The notes beneath the pieces were generated by a model, which was not told the origin of the DNA, did not search any database, and saw only the letters and a program-made list of their open reading frames with translations. A stretch of 37,984 bases of DNA from a virus: positions 1 to 37,984 of IMG/VR virus record IMGVR_UViG_3300005096_000422. The stretch is one strand, 5' to 3'. A program made the translations under genes and the position numbers. This document shows, piece after piece, positions 14,961 through 23,510 of the stretch (positions are counted from its first letter, which is position 1; each line of letters starts with the position of its first letter).

Positions 14961-17432
14961 CTACGCCACCACACTCTTGTAGAAGGGGCGGAAATCAACC
15001 AGGTCGCCGCCGTAGACGTGGCGGATCTTGTAGGTGATCTGATCGTTGCTGAACAGAGAACCCTGAGTCGGGTTGTCCTGCACGAACAGCTCGGGCTCTT
15101 CCTGGCCGTCCATGAAACCGATCTCGATGCCCGGTATTTCCATCGGGTCAGCGGACAGCACCCAGTCATTGGGGTCAGTCCAATACCACACAGGAATCAC
15201 ATCGAGAGACAAGGTCTGGGTAAAGGTCTTGTCGTTTTCTGTGTTGCGGCGGAACAGGTTGACACCCGCCTCTTCCAGATCGCCCGGAACCAGTAGCGAC
15301 TTCGGCCCGATGCCGATGCGATCGCCACTGCCCAGCTCGGTCTGCTGCAACATCGCCAGGCGGCCGGCGGCCAGTGAAGTAGCGCTCAGCGCTGCAGTGC
15401 CCAGGTTATTATGGCCGGCGGCAAACAGCGCGACGGTGTCGTAGATAATCGGATTGGTGCGTAATAAGTCCAGCACAAACTTGGCTAGTGTGCGTTTGGC
15501 GGCGCGGCTGAGGCTGATCGGGATACGGCGTATGAAACCGACGTCATCGTTTTTGATCGCCTCGATCGACAGCGTCTCCTTACCACCACGTTTGGATGGC
15601 TTATAGGTAGCTTCCTCATCAGTTGGCGACGTCAACGCCGTGTATGGACCGTTCTCCGCCACGGCCGGCAAATCACCGTAACCGCCCCAACGCGGACGAT
15701 GCTGGGTACGGAAATCGCTCAGCGGCACTACGTTGGAGACAGGGCGCCACACATCGTACTGACCGGTTTCAGCATAGTCGGCCAGCATTACACGGTGGAT
15801 GGTGTCACCCAGGATCTGGTCAAGACCGGTGGTGCCGAGCGCTTCGCGGAATCCGGTTGCCTCACGCAATCGCGCCTGGTTACAGTCACGGAGATGACCG
15901 GTAACACGGGTGTCGCCCGTGATCTCGACGTAGCATTCCTTGAATGAGATCACATCGCGGTTGCCGGGATCGAAGAACGCCTCCAGCATTTTTGAGACCT
16001 GCTCACTGCGATCTTCGCCCATGCTGATATGGACCTGCCCACCCAGGCCGCTGACACTACCCGACTCGGTGAATGTGGCCAGGTAATCACGCTCATCCTT
16101 GATGGCAGTGGTGACCTGCGCTTCAGTGAACCGATCTATACCATCGAACTGCTTGCGCAGTTTGGTGCACGCCGCTTCCGGAAGACCACATTCCGCGATG
16201 CTGACACGCATGTTGGCGCGCGCTTCGACCATGCGCAGGGATTCGTCCAGTTGTTCCCGGCTCACGCCCTGGGCAGCAGCACCGGATTGTGCCGCCGCCG
16301 CTTCGGTGGCTTTTGGCTCAGGGAGGGTTATAGGTTTCAGCGCCTCACGGTAGGCCGTCTCCAGCGCTTCGTCATTGTCGACATCGAGCCCGTCGGGCAG
16401 GGTGCCTTTATTGGCGGCCTTGACGGCCTCGATCATACGGTCACGGAGTTTCATGTCTGCAAGTTCCTCGTGGTTCAGCGCTTCGATAAGATTGATGATT
16501 TGCCCGCCGGCGCCAGGCTCAATGATGAGATCAACAGAATTGACCTTGGTGATTTTGCGGGCCGTTCGCCGACCCTTCGCGACTTTCGCCGTGCCATTGG
16601 CGTCTATCGAGAATCCAAACAGATCCTGTGCCATGTTGCGTTGCCAGGCTTCCAACAGTTTGGCTGGTACATCATCGGCAGTTGACAGCAGCTCCAGCAC
16701 GCCTTCCAGCCTGCCCTGGTCAGTGCCACGGCCCTCGATAAACTCTGGCTTGGTAATGCGGCCGATCAGATTGCGGAAACTTTTACCCTTACCGGCCAGG
16801 TGTTCGTCATCGGACTTGACGAATACACGGGCGCCATTGAACAACGGCACGGCTTCGCGCAGGACCGCATCGGGGTAATAGTTCTTGTTGCCCGACAGAC
16901 CGGCATTGATGATCAGCACCCGCCATGTCAGGCCCTGGTCATCCTGCGACTCGATGAACACCTGCTGCGCCTCACGCATGACCACGTCGGTGTGATCGAG
17001 CACAACCTCTTTCGGCGTGCCCAGCTGCACCTGGTTGTTGTCATCGATGGTGTAGGGGTAGGCATAGCTGCGGCCGTCACGGCCGATAACGATGCGGTCC
17101 GGGTAAATCGCCTGGACATCGATGTAGACGCGATCCGGGCCACCGCCACCGATGCTTTCGCGTACCGCACGGACAACCAGCGCGGATCTGGCGCTCAGAT
17201 CACTGGCTGCCGCTTCGCGCAGTTTGGCGGGGATAAGTGACAGCAGGCTGTCGAACGAGACATCCAGCGCCTTGGCAAAGCCGCGCAACCGTTCATCCGG
17301 TGGGCGCATAATGTCACCAGCGAGGATACCCTGCAGGGTGCTCTCGGAAATGCCGCCGGCTTTCGCCAGGGCGGCCACGTTGAGCTTCTTGTCGCGCATC
17401 AGGCTGCGCAGGCGATCACCAAGTTTCGACAT
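14961..17432 (-). CDS. fusion of XRE-type HTH, prohead protease and major capsid protein
   Basis: 823 residues in one open frame. Residues 1 to about 70 are an XRE/Cro-like helix-turn-helix (LNVAALAKAGGISESTLQGI, then DERLRGFAKALDVSFDSLLS). About 150 to 310 resembles a phage prohead protease (NKNYYPDAVLREAVPLFNG, with His in DEHLAG and Ser in KSFRNLIGRI as the likely catalytic pair). A helical, charged linker follows (about 330 to 420), perhaps scaffold-like. From about 490 to the end is a major capsid protein (QARLREATGFREALGTTGLD, YKPSKRGGKETLSIEAIKND, ending YKSVVA) like Mu gpT-type head proteins. Protease-capsid fusions are known; the HTH domain at the front is unusual. Only CCC separates its ATG from the previous stop, so translation is probably coupled. 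Confidence 0.8.
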   Translation of the reverse strand: MSKLGDRLRSLMRDKKLNVAALAKAGGISESTLQGILAGDIMRPPDERLRGFAKALDVSFDSLLSLIPAKLREAAASDLSARSALVVRAVRESIGGGGPDRVYIDVQAIYPDRIVIGRDGRSYAYPYTIDDNNQVQLGTPKEVVLDHTDVVMREAQQVFIESQDDQGLTWRVLIINAGLSGNKNYYPDAVLREAVPLFNGARVFVKSDDEHLAGKGKSFRNLIGRITKPEFIEGRGTDQGRLEGVLELLSTADDVPAKLLEAWQRNMAQDLFGFSIDANGTAKVAKGRRTARKITKVNSVDLIIEPGAGGQIINLIEALNHEELADMKLRDRMIEAVKAANKGTLPDGLDVDNDEALETAYREALKPITLPEPKATEAAAAQSGAAAQGVSREQLDESLRMVEARANMRVSIAECGLPEAACTKLRKQFDGIDRFTEAQVTTAIKDERDYLATFTESGSVSGLGGQVHISMGEDRSEQVSKMLEAFFDPGNRDVISFKECYVEITGDTRVTGHLRDCNQARLREATGFREALGTTGLDQILGDTIHRVMLADYAETGQYDVWRPVSNVVPLSDFRTQHRPRWGGYGDLPAVAENGPYTALTSPTDEEATYKPSKRGGKETLSIEAIKNDDVGFIRRIPISLSRAAKRTLAKFVLDLLRTNPIIYDTVALFAAGHNNLGTAALSATSLAAGRLAMLQQTELGSGDRIGIGPKSLLVPGDLEEAGVNLFRRNTENDKTFTQTLSLDVIPVWYWTDPNDWVLSADPMEIPGIEIGFMDGQEEPELFVQDNPTQGSLFSNDQITYKIRHVYGGDLVDFRPFYKSVVA

Positions 17433-17435
17433 GGG

Positions 17436-17657
17436 CTATTCGCTGGACAGCTTTTCGCCGGCGGTGGTAACCACAACAACGTGGGTGCCGTAGTCTTTGA
17501 ATGACATAATGTCTTTGACCGGTACTGCCTTTTTGATCAGCACAGGCACACCTTTTTCGTCTGTAACGGGTTTACCGTTTTTCATCTCCGGGACCATCCG
17601 ATACACGGCCTTGGCGGCCTGTGCGGTAGTCATGGCTTTGGCAGTTTCGTCGGGCAT
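17436..17657 (-). CDS. small protein before the capsid gene, unknown
   Basis: 73 residues with a good RBS (GGAGAG, about 8 bases upstream). It is charged, with a central KNGKPVTDEKGVPVLIKKAV stretch and the end HVVVVTTAGEKL. It is the first gene after the candidate late promoter at 17739..17757 and is probably co-transcribed and translationally coupled with the protease-capsid gene. No family recognised. Confidence 0.55.
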   Translation of the reverse strand: MPDETAKAMTTAQAAKAVYRMVPEMKNGKPVTDEKGVPVLIKKAVPVKDIMSFKDYGTHVVVVTTAGEKLSSE

Positions 17658-17738
17658 TTGACTCTCCGTTTTCGATTAAACATTTCGCGCTCTACTCAGC
17701 AACAGGTGTGACCATAAAGGGACGCACTTCATTGGGCT

Positions 17739-17757
17739 ATTAAAGGGCTTTAGTATT
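17739..17757. promoter_or_regulatory. conserved dyad motif, copy A (candidate late activator site)
   Basis: ATTAAAGGGCTTTAGTATT lies in the 114-bp gap between the head morphogenesis gene and the 73-aa/capsid genes. It differs from the copy at 25005..25023 at a single base, the dyad centre. Read leftward, CTTTAT follows the dyad after 20 bases, where a -10 box would stand if an activator bound near -40. Position matches the PI late promoter of Mu. Confidence 0.6.
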
Positions 17758-17771
17758 TAGATAAAGGTGTG

Positions 17772-18686
17772 TCAGCGTCGACCGATGTCACGCAACGGCA
17801 CTGCGCTCTGCAAGCCGCGACGGAATGCACTGGCATTCAATTCATCGTTTGTGAACGGCTTGCGTTGAGGATTGGCCACGTTCCAGTGCTCCATGAGCGG
17901 CAGCGATTCACAGCCGCAGTTGATGGTCTCGCGCAGTGGGCCAGCCGGGTCACGCGGATGCATGAGCTTTACGCCGCCAATGATGAACGGCTCATCGATC
18001 GGCTGAATCTGCCCATCGGCCGCATCGTGCGAGACACGCGAGTGCAACTTGCCACTGCGCCGCCACTGTTTTTTCAGTCCGGGCAGTAACGGCTTTGCCT
18101 GTTTCATGCGTTGCTGGGTAGCTATGGAAAATGCGCGCCCGAGATTATCGCGAGTGACCGTTATAGCGCGCGAACGACCGCCTTTGGAAATTAGACCCTC
18201 AATTTTATTGATGGCATCGCCGGTGGTCTGAGCACCGATCGCCACCAGGCCCAGCTCTGTGTTGATCTTGTTGGCCAGCTGCACGCCGACATCCGCCATG
18301 CGATCGGTCATAAACGCCCGCATGGCTTCCAGCTGGCGTGTATCGATTTGCGGCAACACACCGGCAATGCTGAGACCGCCGGCAGCCAGGGGCTGATCCA
18401 CCAGGTCGAGGCCAGCCTGCCACATCGCCCGTGCGCTGACATCCAGATTAGCGGCTGCCTGAGTGCTCATGTCCTGCATGGCCTGGCGAATGGATTGTTG
18501 CAGCTGTGGTAACAGAAACACCTGAAATTCGGACGGGGTGCCAGCCAGAATACCGGCAATGCGCGCCTGCGCGGTTTTCAGCAGGCGCAAGACCTCTTCG
18601 CGTGTGTCAATCTGAATGCGTGTGCGCCGGCGCAGTACCTGGGTACGCGCCTTGCTGGCGGCGCGGTCGCGTTCCTTTTTTGTCAC
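17772..18686 (-). CDS. head morphogenesis protein (Mu gpF / SPP1 gp7 family)
   Basis: 304 residues from GTG at 18686. The N-terminal half is helical. The C-terminal part has the family signature: SRVSHDAADGQIQPIDEPF, GGVKLMHPRDPAGP, then ETINCGCESLPL (normally NCRC). In Mu and SPP1 such minor head proteins are injected or sit at the portal and are needed for infectious heads. It follows portal and terminase genes as usual. 12 bp separate it from the portal gene. Confidence 0.85.
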   Translation of the reverse strand: MTKKERDRAASKARTQVLRRRTRIQIDTREEVLRLLKTAQARIAGILAGTPSEFQVFLLPQLQQSIRQAMQDMSTQAAANLDVSARAMWQAGLDLVDQPLAAGGLSIAGVLPQIDTRQLEAMRAFMTDRMADVGVQLANKINTELGLVAIGAQTTGDAINKIEGLISKGGRSRAITVTRDNLGRAFSIATQQRMKQAKPLLPGLKKQWRRSGKLHSRVSHDAADGQIQPIDEPFIIGGVKLMHPRDPAGPLRETINCGCESLPLMEHWNVANPQRKPFTNDELNASAFRRGLQSAVPLRDIGRR

Positions 18687-18698
18687 GGATCAGTTCAC

Positions 18699-20180
18699 TT
18701 ACGCAGCGGCATTAACTTTCTTGCCGGGGGAACTCGGATCGGAGGTTGTAAAGGCATCCTTTTCAGCTTCGGCAGCGGCTTCTTCCAGTGCTGTTTCCAG
18801 CTCGGTTGCCGTATCGAACTCCACGCCCAAACGCGCCGATACCTTTTCTATAATCTGCAGCGCACGCTCACGTGACAGGAGACCGTTGGTAATCAGCATG
18901 GCGGCTGCCGTTGTAACCTGCATGAGCGCTGTGGCGTAGTCGCTGATGTCATCGTCAACCATGTCCGGCCACTGCACGTCGAACTGATAGATATCATCGA
19001 ACAGATCCGGTTCGCCATCGTTGTTGGCCAGTGCCTCCTGGCGGATGACGTATTTCCCGATTTCGGCCAGGATATACCCCAGATAGGTCTGGCGCATTTT
19101 GAAGATCTTGAACGTCGGCCCAGACATTTCACTGGCCGTTGCACGGTTCACATCACCGCCACCGCCATACCAATGTTCCGGCAGGGTCGCACCACCCATC
19201 ACGTGGTTGCGGAACAGCCTGGCGTTTTCGCTGGAATCGCCAGCCTGCAGGTCGGGGGTGACCGCTTCCCATTTCTCTGCATCGTTATGCACGCGGACAC
19301 TGTTGGGGCTGGGTGGACGGATTTGCTTGGCCCGCTCTGTGATTTCGTCCGGTGTCGCACCGGTGAGAGTGATATCCCACATGAAGGCGCGCATAAACTG
19401 GGCACGATCAATCTCGCCAAACAGAAACTGGTCAAACGCATCCAGCCAGTCGATTTGCGCCAGCAGGTCAGAACGGCCACGGCTACCATTAGATAGATCA
19501 TTTACTGTGAAGTAGAAAGCCTCACCGTCGGTAAACGTCTCGCGGATCTGGCGTGTGCGCTCCGTGAACAAGGCCTGCTCATCACCATTAATAATGACAC
19601 GATAGCGCCGCGCCACGCCTTTGCCATTTTTGGTTGTGATCACACCGATCGGTTGCTCGGCGTTATCCGGGTCCATGACCACGGTGGCAATGTTGGACGG
19701 GTCCAGATAACCGAGCCGCACATGGCCATTCATCTCATTCACAAAGGTTGGCCAGCATTGTTCGCCATACAGTGACAGCTCACGGGCTTTCTTGACCAGC
19801 TTCAGGTCCATCTGGTTGATGGGATCTTTCCAGAACCTGTCCAGTAGATCCTGAATGGATTCGTCAGGTGCGACCAGGCGAACACCTTCGGCCAGTAAAA
19901 AAGCCAGCGGCAGTTCGATGATGCGGTTGGCCAGCAGGTTCGACTCCCACAGGTACACCGAGAGTTTCTGCATGCGCAGTTGTGTCATCGGTGACAGATC
20001 GCGCTTGTTGTTGCTACCGATGCGGCGCCATTGGTTTTCGTCGTCATCCACGGTGACGCCGGCGGCTTCTTTGAATTTCACCTCAGCATCTGCCAGGGAA
20101 TCACCAGCAGGCGATGTGTGTGCCTCCGCACCATCTAACCATTTCCAGAAACGTGTGATCCATGTCATATCCATCATCAT
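18699..20180 (-). CDS. portal protein
   Basis: 493 residues. Features of phage portals: QLRMQKLSVYLWESNLLANR near the N-terminus, GEQCWPTFVNEMNGHVRLGY, TDGEAFYFTVNDLSNGSRGR and a helical clip/wing region, then the acidic C-terminus. It forms the dodecameric DNA gate at one capsid vertex and docks the terminase. The first codons are ATGATGATGGATATG, so the exact start (20180 to 20168) is uncertain; the first overlaps the terminase stop. Gene order terminase, portal, gpF matches Mu gp28, gp29, gp30. Confidence 0.85.
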   Translation of the reverse strand: MMMDMTWITRFWKWLDGAEAHTSPAGDSLADAEVKFKEAAGVTVDDDENQWRRIGSNNKRDLSPMTQLRMQKLSVYLWESNLLANRIIELPLAFLLAEGVRLVAPDESIQDLLDRFWKDPINQMDLKLVKKARELSLYGEQCWPTFVNEMNGHVRLGYLDPSNIATVVMDPDNAEQPIGVITTKNGKGVARRYRVIINGDEQALFTERTRQIRETFTDGEAFYFTVNDLSNGSRGRSDLLAQIDWLDAFDQFLFGEIDRAQFMRAFMWDITLTGATPDEITERAKQIRPPSPNSVRVHNDAEKWEAVTPDLQAGDSSENARLFRNHVMGGATLPEHWYGGGGDVNRATASEMSGPTFKIFKMRQTYLGYILAEIGKYVIRQEALANNDGEPDLFDDIYQFDVQWPDMVDDDISDYATALMQVTTAAAMLITNGLLSRERALQIIEKVSARLGVEFDTATELETALEEAAAEAEKDAFTTSDPSSPGKKVNAAA

Positions 20181-21928
20181 GCTGCCCGTTGTCTGTATTC
20201 CAACCTCACACCCAGTGCGACAGGTGCGCTAAGCGGTTTTATAAAATCTTTACAAGCCACGATCACAGGTTCGTTGCGGCATCCGTAGCGCCTCGGCGGT
20301 GATCGCCGCTTACAACGGCTCTCAGGCGGCCACCGTTTTAACGCACGCGTCCCCTTGAACATCGAAACCCGGCGACGTCCATGTGCAGCCTGCGGGACAT
20401 ACGCATCCTCCGGTGTAGCCTCAATGGTCTCACCGGCAGGCGGTTGTCCTTCGACCTGTGTTGCCATCCAGGCGAGCAGGCCAGCGATGGCACTGTCACC
20501 GTGCCGGTATTCGCCATCGCTGCCTTTGTCGCGGCCATCGTCCATACGTGGTCGGCCTTTATCCAGTACCACCCGCCGGTGGTCCGCGATGACGTCTTCA
20601 CTTTGCGGCACAATGATCGATCGATCTTCGAACGCCGTGCGGTATTTCGGGAAACTGGTGCTGTACCACTGTGGCGTGGCCATGACGCATTCGACCTTGG
20701 TGAGGCCATAACGCTGCAGCGCGGCCTCAGCGTGAGACTGTCCGTTGCCACGCGCATCGAACTTGGAATGGTGGAGCAGTGGCAAGTTGTCCATGATGTA
20801 AAACAGAATCAGCTGTTGCACGTCGAACGGGATGCGCCGCAGTTCGAGCATGAAACCGGTGCGCCAGCTCTCCGGCTTGTCTTGCTGCAACACCCAGATC
20901 ACGGACAGGTCACCATTGCGGCCGAAATCCTGACCGAGCACTGAGCGCTGGTCGGTCGGCAGGGCATCGATGACAGGCTTCAAGTTGTCATTGATCCAGG
21001 ACTGTGCTTCGCTCAGGCGATTGTCATCGAGCACCCATTCCGGGGGCTGGGTATAACGGACAATGGGGATGCCCTCGACGGCACAGCGCTCGATGAGTGT
21101 GCGCGGGATATACACGCCGCTTCCTCGTCGGGGTATACAGTCCAGTTCCTCGTCAGCGGCATCACCATATTGACTGCGGATCGAATCCCGGAATTCAGTC
21201 TCAGCTTCCTCGCTCCATTCCTTGCCCTGCACCAGGCAGATGCGCTGGTAAAACCCTTCGGCGAGCGCTTCATCGAACGTCGTGCGGTGTAGTGAGTAAG
21301 GCCGCTTGCCCGCGCGGATCTCACGGATCAGCTGGTTGAACTCGTTGTCGTCACCGTTATGGGTGGAGACCACATCGACACGGCCACCCCACATCAGGAA
21401 CGCCAGTGAGGCCTTGAGCAGCTCGCCCAGCTCCGGGTGGAATGCCGCTTCATCGATGCGTGCATGGCCCTGGCGGCCACGGAAGTTGTGCGGGTTGGAA
21501 CTCAGCGCCTCGACCTTATGGCCAGAGGCAAATTTGATGCTGTACTTGACGATGTCACGCCGCTCGTTTTCGATGACGGCGTGTTCCAGGCCAACATCGA
21601 TGGCGCCGGCCACCAGGCCGAAGGCGCGTGCAAAAAAGGCTACGTCGCCGATGTACTCGGCTGCCATGGGCAGATTGTAGCCGACATAGAACTGATCCAT
21701 GCCATCCTGCTCAGCCGCCTCCAGTGCACTTTCCGCCGCCATGCCGCCCCACGTCCAGCCAATGCGGCGGGATTTCTCAGCGACGCGCACCTGGGATTTG
21801 TCTTCGTGCCAGCGGATTTGATAGGGCAACAGAATATAGGGGACATCCATATCCTCCATGCCCTGGGCACGCTCTGCCTGGATTTCATCCACCAGGTCCA
21901 GGTATTCTTTTTTCTGGTCGTTATCCAT
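20177..21928 (-). CDS. large terminase subunit (Mu gp28-like)
   Basis: 583 residues from ATG at 21928, which overlaps the small-subunit stop (ATGGATAA); a longer frame starting at 21988 would lie inside that gene. Domains: ATPase with a deviant Walker A (AEKSRRIGWTWGG), Walker B (HARIDEAAFH) and STHNGDDNEF coupling motif, then an RNase H-like nuclease with GQDFGRNGDLSVIWV and later HGDSAIAGLLAW. It cuts and pumps phage DNA into proheads. The last 50 or so residues are arginine-rich (RWPPESRCKRRSPPRR and on) and look unlike a normal end; a one-base shift in the TTAAAACGG run would end the protein after KTVAA. The extension overlaps the portal start. Confidence 0.9.
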   Translation of the reverse strand: MDNDQKKEYLDLVDEIQAERAQGMEDMDVPYILLPYQIRWHEDKSQVRVAEKSRRIGWTWGGMAAESALEAAEQDGMDQFYVGYNLPMAAEYIGDVAFFARAFGLVAGAIDVGLEHAVIENERRDIVKYSIKFASGHKVEALSSNPHNFRGRQGHARIDEAAFHPELGELLKASLAFLMWGGRVDVVSTHNGDDNEFNQLIREIRAGKRPYSLHRTTFDEALAEGFYQRICLVQGKEWSEEAETEFRDSIRSQYGDAADEELDCIPRRGSGVYIPRTLIERCAVEGIPIVRYTQPPEWVLDDNRLSEAQSWINDNLKPVIDALPTDQRSVLGQDFGRNGDLSVIWVLQQDKPESWRTGFMLELRRIPFDVQQLILFYIMDNLPLLHHSKFDARGNGQSHAEAALQRYGLTKVECVMATPQWYSTSFPKYRTAFEDRSIIVPQSEDVIADHRRVVLDKGRPRMDDGRDKGSDGEYRHGDSAIAGLLAWMATQVEGQPPAGETIEATPEDAYVPQAAHGRRRVSMFKGTRALKRWPPESRCKRRSPPRRYGCRNEPVIVACKDFIKPLSAPVALGVRLEYRQRAA

Positions 21929-22478
21929 CGACCCTGATGCCGAGGATCTCGGCGCGGATCTGCGAAGCCACACCGGCACTGAGGCCACCCTTGCCGGCCA
22001 GCGCCGCCACCTTCTCGGCCGCTGCGGCAGTCTTGCGCTCCAGTTCCTCGCGCACCTCGTTACGCCATTCCTTGACCTTGACGGATGCGCGTGTCAGTCG
22101 TGCCACCATAAGACCGATTTTGTTCAGTGCCGCCGGATCGGGTTCGTCTCCCAGCTCCATGAGTATTTCGAACGTCTGGGTCTGCACCAGGCGGATCAAC
22201 GCTTCATTCATGTCGCCCTGGTCATCGTCGGAGCCTGCCGACAGCGCTTTTGCCTGCTCGGTTGCGACGCGCATTTTCTCCAGGCGATCTTCGAACTTTT
22301 TGCCGTGGCGCCATAATGCCGTGCGGCTGATGCGCAGTTCTATACCTGCCTCTGCTATCTGATCGTTCAGCCAATCAAGGAGGACGTCATAATTCTGAAA
22401 ACCCGCCTGTACCAGACGGGCGTTCAGCCGTTCTCTGATATTGTCAGGGAGTTGCAACATGCTGGATCGGCGCGGCAT
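21921..22478 (-). CDS. small terminase subunit (Mu gp27-like, DUF3486)
   Basis: 185 residues from ATG at 22478 (MPRRSSMLQLPDNIRERLNA), which overlaps the preceding stop as TAATG; a TTG start at 22496 is less likely. The N-terminus with LPDNIRERL, GFQNYDVLLDWLNDQ and SRTALWRHGKKFEDRL is typical of the DUF3486 family, which supplies DNA recognition for packaging in Mu-like phages. A long helical region with alanine-rich C-terminus follows. The large subunit starts inside its stop. Confidence 0.85.
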   Translation of the reverse strand: MPRRSSMLQLPDNIRERLNARLVQAGFQNYDVLLDWLNDQIAEAGIELRISRTALWRHGKKFEDRLEKMRVATEQAKALSAGSDDDQGDMNEALIRLVQTQTFEILMELGDEPDPAALNKIGLMVARLTRASVKVKEWRNEVREELERKTAAAAEKVAALAGKGGLSAGVASQIRAEILGIRVDG

Positions 22479-22654
22479 TAGGCCCAAACCAACCAAGCGG
22501 CAGCGCCAAATAACACTGTGAAAAAAGCTGAACTAGGCGCAGGCGAGCTACCAAAAAATATGTCATCAAAGACACTCAACGCCATCCGAAGTGAACCGAT
22601 GCCTAAAAAAACAGCAAAGATTTGTCGAAGAACCATTATCCAGCAATCGAGCAT
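22478..22654 (-). CDS. 58-residue membrane protein, unknown
   Basis: A short gene that joins its neighbours exactly: ATG overlaps the previous stop (TAATG) and its TAA overlaps the next ATG (TAATG). It begins MLDCWIMVLRQIFAVFLGIG and ends FFTVLFGAAAWLVWA, so it probably has two membrane segments split by a short loop with FGSSPAPSS. The perfect coupling argues that it is real. A lysis-related or accessory role is possible. Confidence 0.6.
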   Translation of the reverse strand: MLDCWIMVLRQIFAVFLGIGSLRMALSVFDDIFFGSSPAPSSAFFTVLFGAAAWLVWA

Positions 22655-22833
22655 TAGAAAAGCCCTCTGGTGGCACGCTCACCGGTGTAATGGATGGCAT
22701 AGACAACCACCATGGCCAGCACAATAACCAGGAGCGGTGGCCAGGTGGTTATGACAAACAGCAACACACCGGCGCCAACCGCAGCCAACGCCGTGAGCAG
22801 GTAAAAACACGCCTCGCTGATCCAGTAACGCAT
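22654..22833 (-). CDS. 59-residue membrane protein, unknown (holin-like size)
   Basis: Starts with ATG overlapping the previous gene's TGA (TGATG) and ends at TAA 22654..22656 shared with the next start. MRYWISEACFYLLTALAAVG and LLVIVLAMVVVYAIHYTG give two hydrophobic helices with a charged tail (GERATRGLF). Small two-helix proteins near lysis genes can be holins or accessory holins, but a larger holin-family protein is present at 23511..24122. Confidence 0.6.
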   Translation of the reverse strand: MRYWISEACFYLLTALAAVGAGVLLFVITTWPPLLVIVLAMVVVYAIHYTGERATRGLF

Positions 22834-23141
22834 CAGTATGTAACCGGCCGCGCAATACCTCGACTTTCGGCTCGTGGGTTCTCAATAAAATCAACGCCCG
22901 CCGGCAGCAGACGTGCTTCCCAGTGCGATCCGGCTTCCTTGATATCAAGAAACTTCTTGTCGCAGAGGTACTGTAATGCCCGACGGATTTCATGCTGTGT
23001 GGCACGAAGATCAGCATCGCTCAGGATCTCGAACAGCAGGCCTTCGCCAACGGGATAGGGGCGTCCGGCATCGAGCACTTTAAGAATGCGATAGCGGATC
23101 ATTTTTGTCCGCGCTTGCTCCAGGTGTATTTGATCATTCAT
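22833..23141 (-). CDS. winged-helix protein (Mu gp26-position)
   Basis: 102 residues: RYRILKVLDAGRPYPVGEGL, then helices (DADLRATQHEIRRALQYLCD), KKFLDIKEAG and WEARLLPAGVDFIE. This is a winged-helix DNA-binding pattern. Mu-like phages carry a similar small protein directly before the small terminase, where Mu has gp26; the role is unknown, perhaps in packaging or regulation. It overlaps the gene after it as TGATG and abuts the gene before it. Confidence 0.6.
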   Translation of the reverse strand: MNDQIHLEQARTKMIRYRILKVLDAGRPYPVGEGLLFEILSDADLRATQHEIRRALQYLCDKKFLDIKEAGSHWEARLLPAGVDFIENPRAESRGIARPVTY

Positions 23142-23503
23142 TATCCAGCGTCTCCATTTTTGGGCATGTTGTCGAGCGCGCGTTGTACATTTAACGTCAG
23201 GGTTTGCAGTGCATGCGCATGTCCATCCACTTTGGCCTCGATGATGGCGCTGTAACGAATGTGATCTTCTCTGCGCACGTACTCCCTGGGCAACTCGGCC
23301 TTCAGTTCAAGAAAGGATTTTTCAACCCGGTCAATTTTTGCCGATTCTCTCTCGAGCGATTTTCCAAGCCCGTCAAGCCGTGCCGTGAGTGCGCCCTGCA
23401 GGCGATTCACGAGCCACCCGACGACTGCCCAGGTACTGCCCAAGACAAATAAAAATGCCGGAATTAAGATTGCGGCAGCCCTGATAATTTCGTCAGTCGT
23501 CAT
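23141..23503 (-). CDS. membrane-anchored coiled-coil protein (Mu gp25-like, DUF2730)
   Basis: 120 residues from ATG at 23503, just after the holin gene stop; a start at 23542 would lie inside that gene. One N-terminal membrane segment (AAAILIPAFLFVLGSTWAVV) is followed by a coiled coil (RLDGLGKSLERESAKIDRVE) and a helical tail. This matches DUF2730 proteins found before the gp26/gp27 genes in Mu-like phages. Function is unknown; it may take part in lysis or membrane contact. Confidence 0.65.
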   Translation of the reverse strand: MTTDEIIRAAAILIPAFLFVLGSTWAVVGWLVNRLQGALTARLDGLGKSLERESAKIDRVEKSFLELKAELPREYVRREDHIRYSAIIEAKVDGHAHALQTLTLNVQRALDNMPKNGDAG

Positions 23504-23510
23504 TAATGTC

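Noticed and set aside
16029-16685. 218-codon plus-strand frame over the protease-capsid gene
   Set aside because: Antisense shadow; the minus-strand protein has recognisable domains through this stretch.
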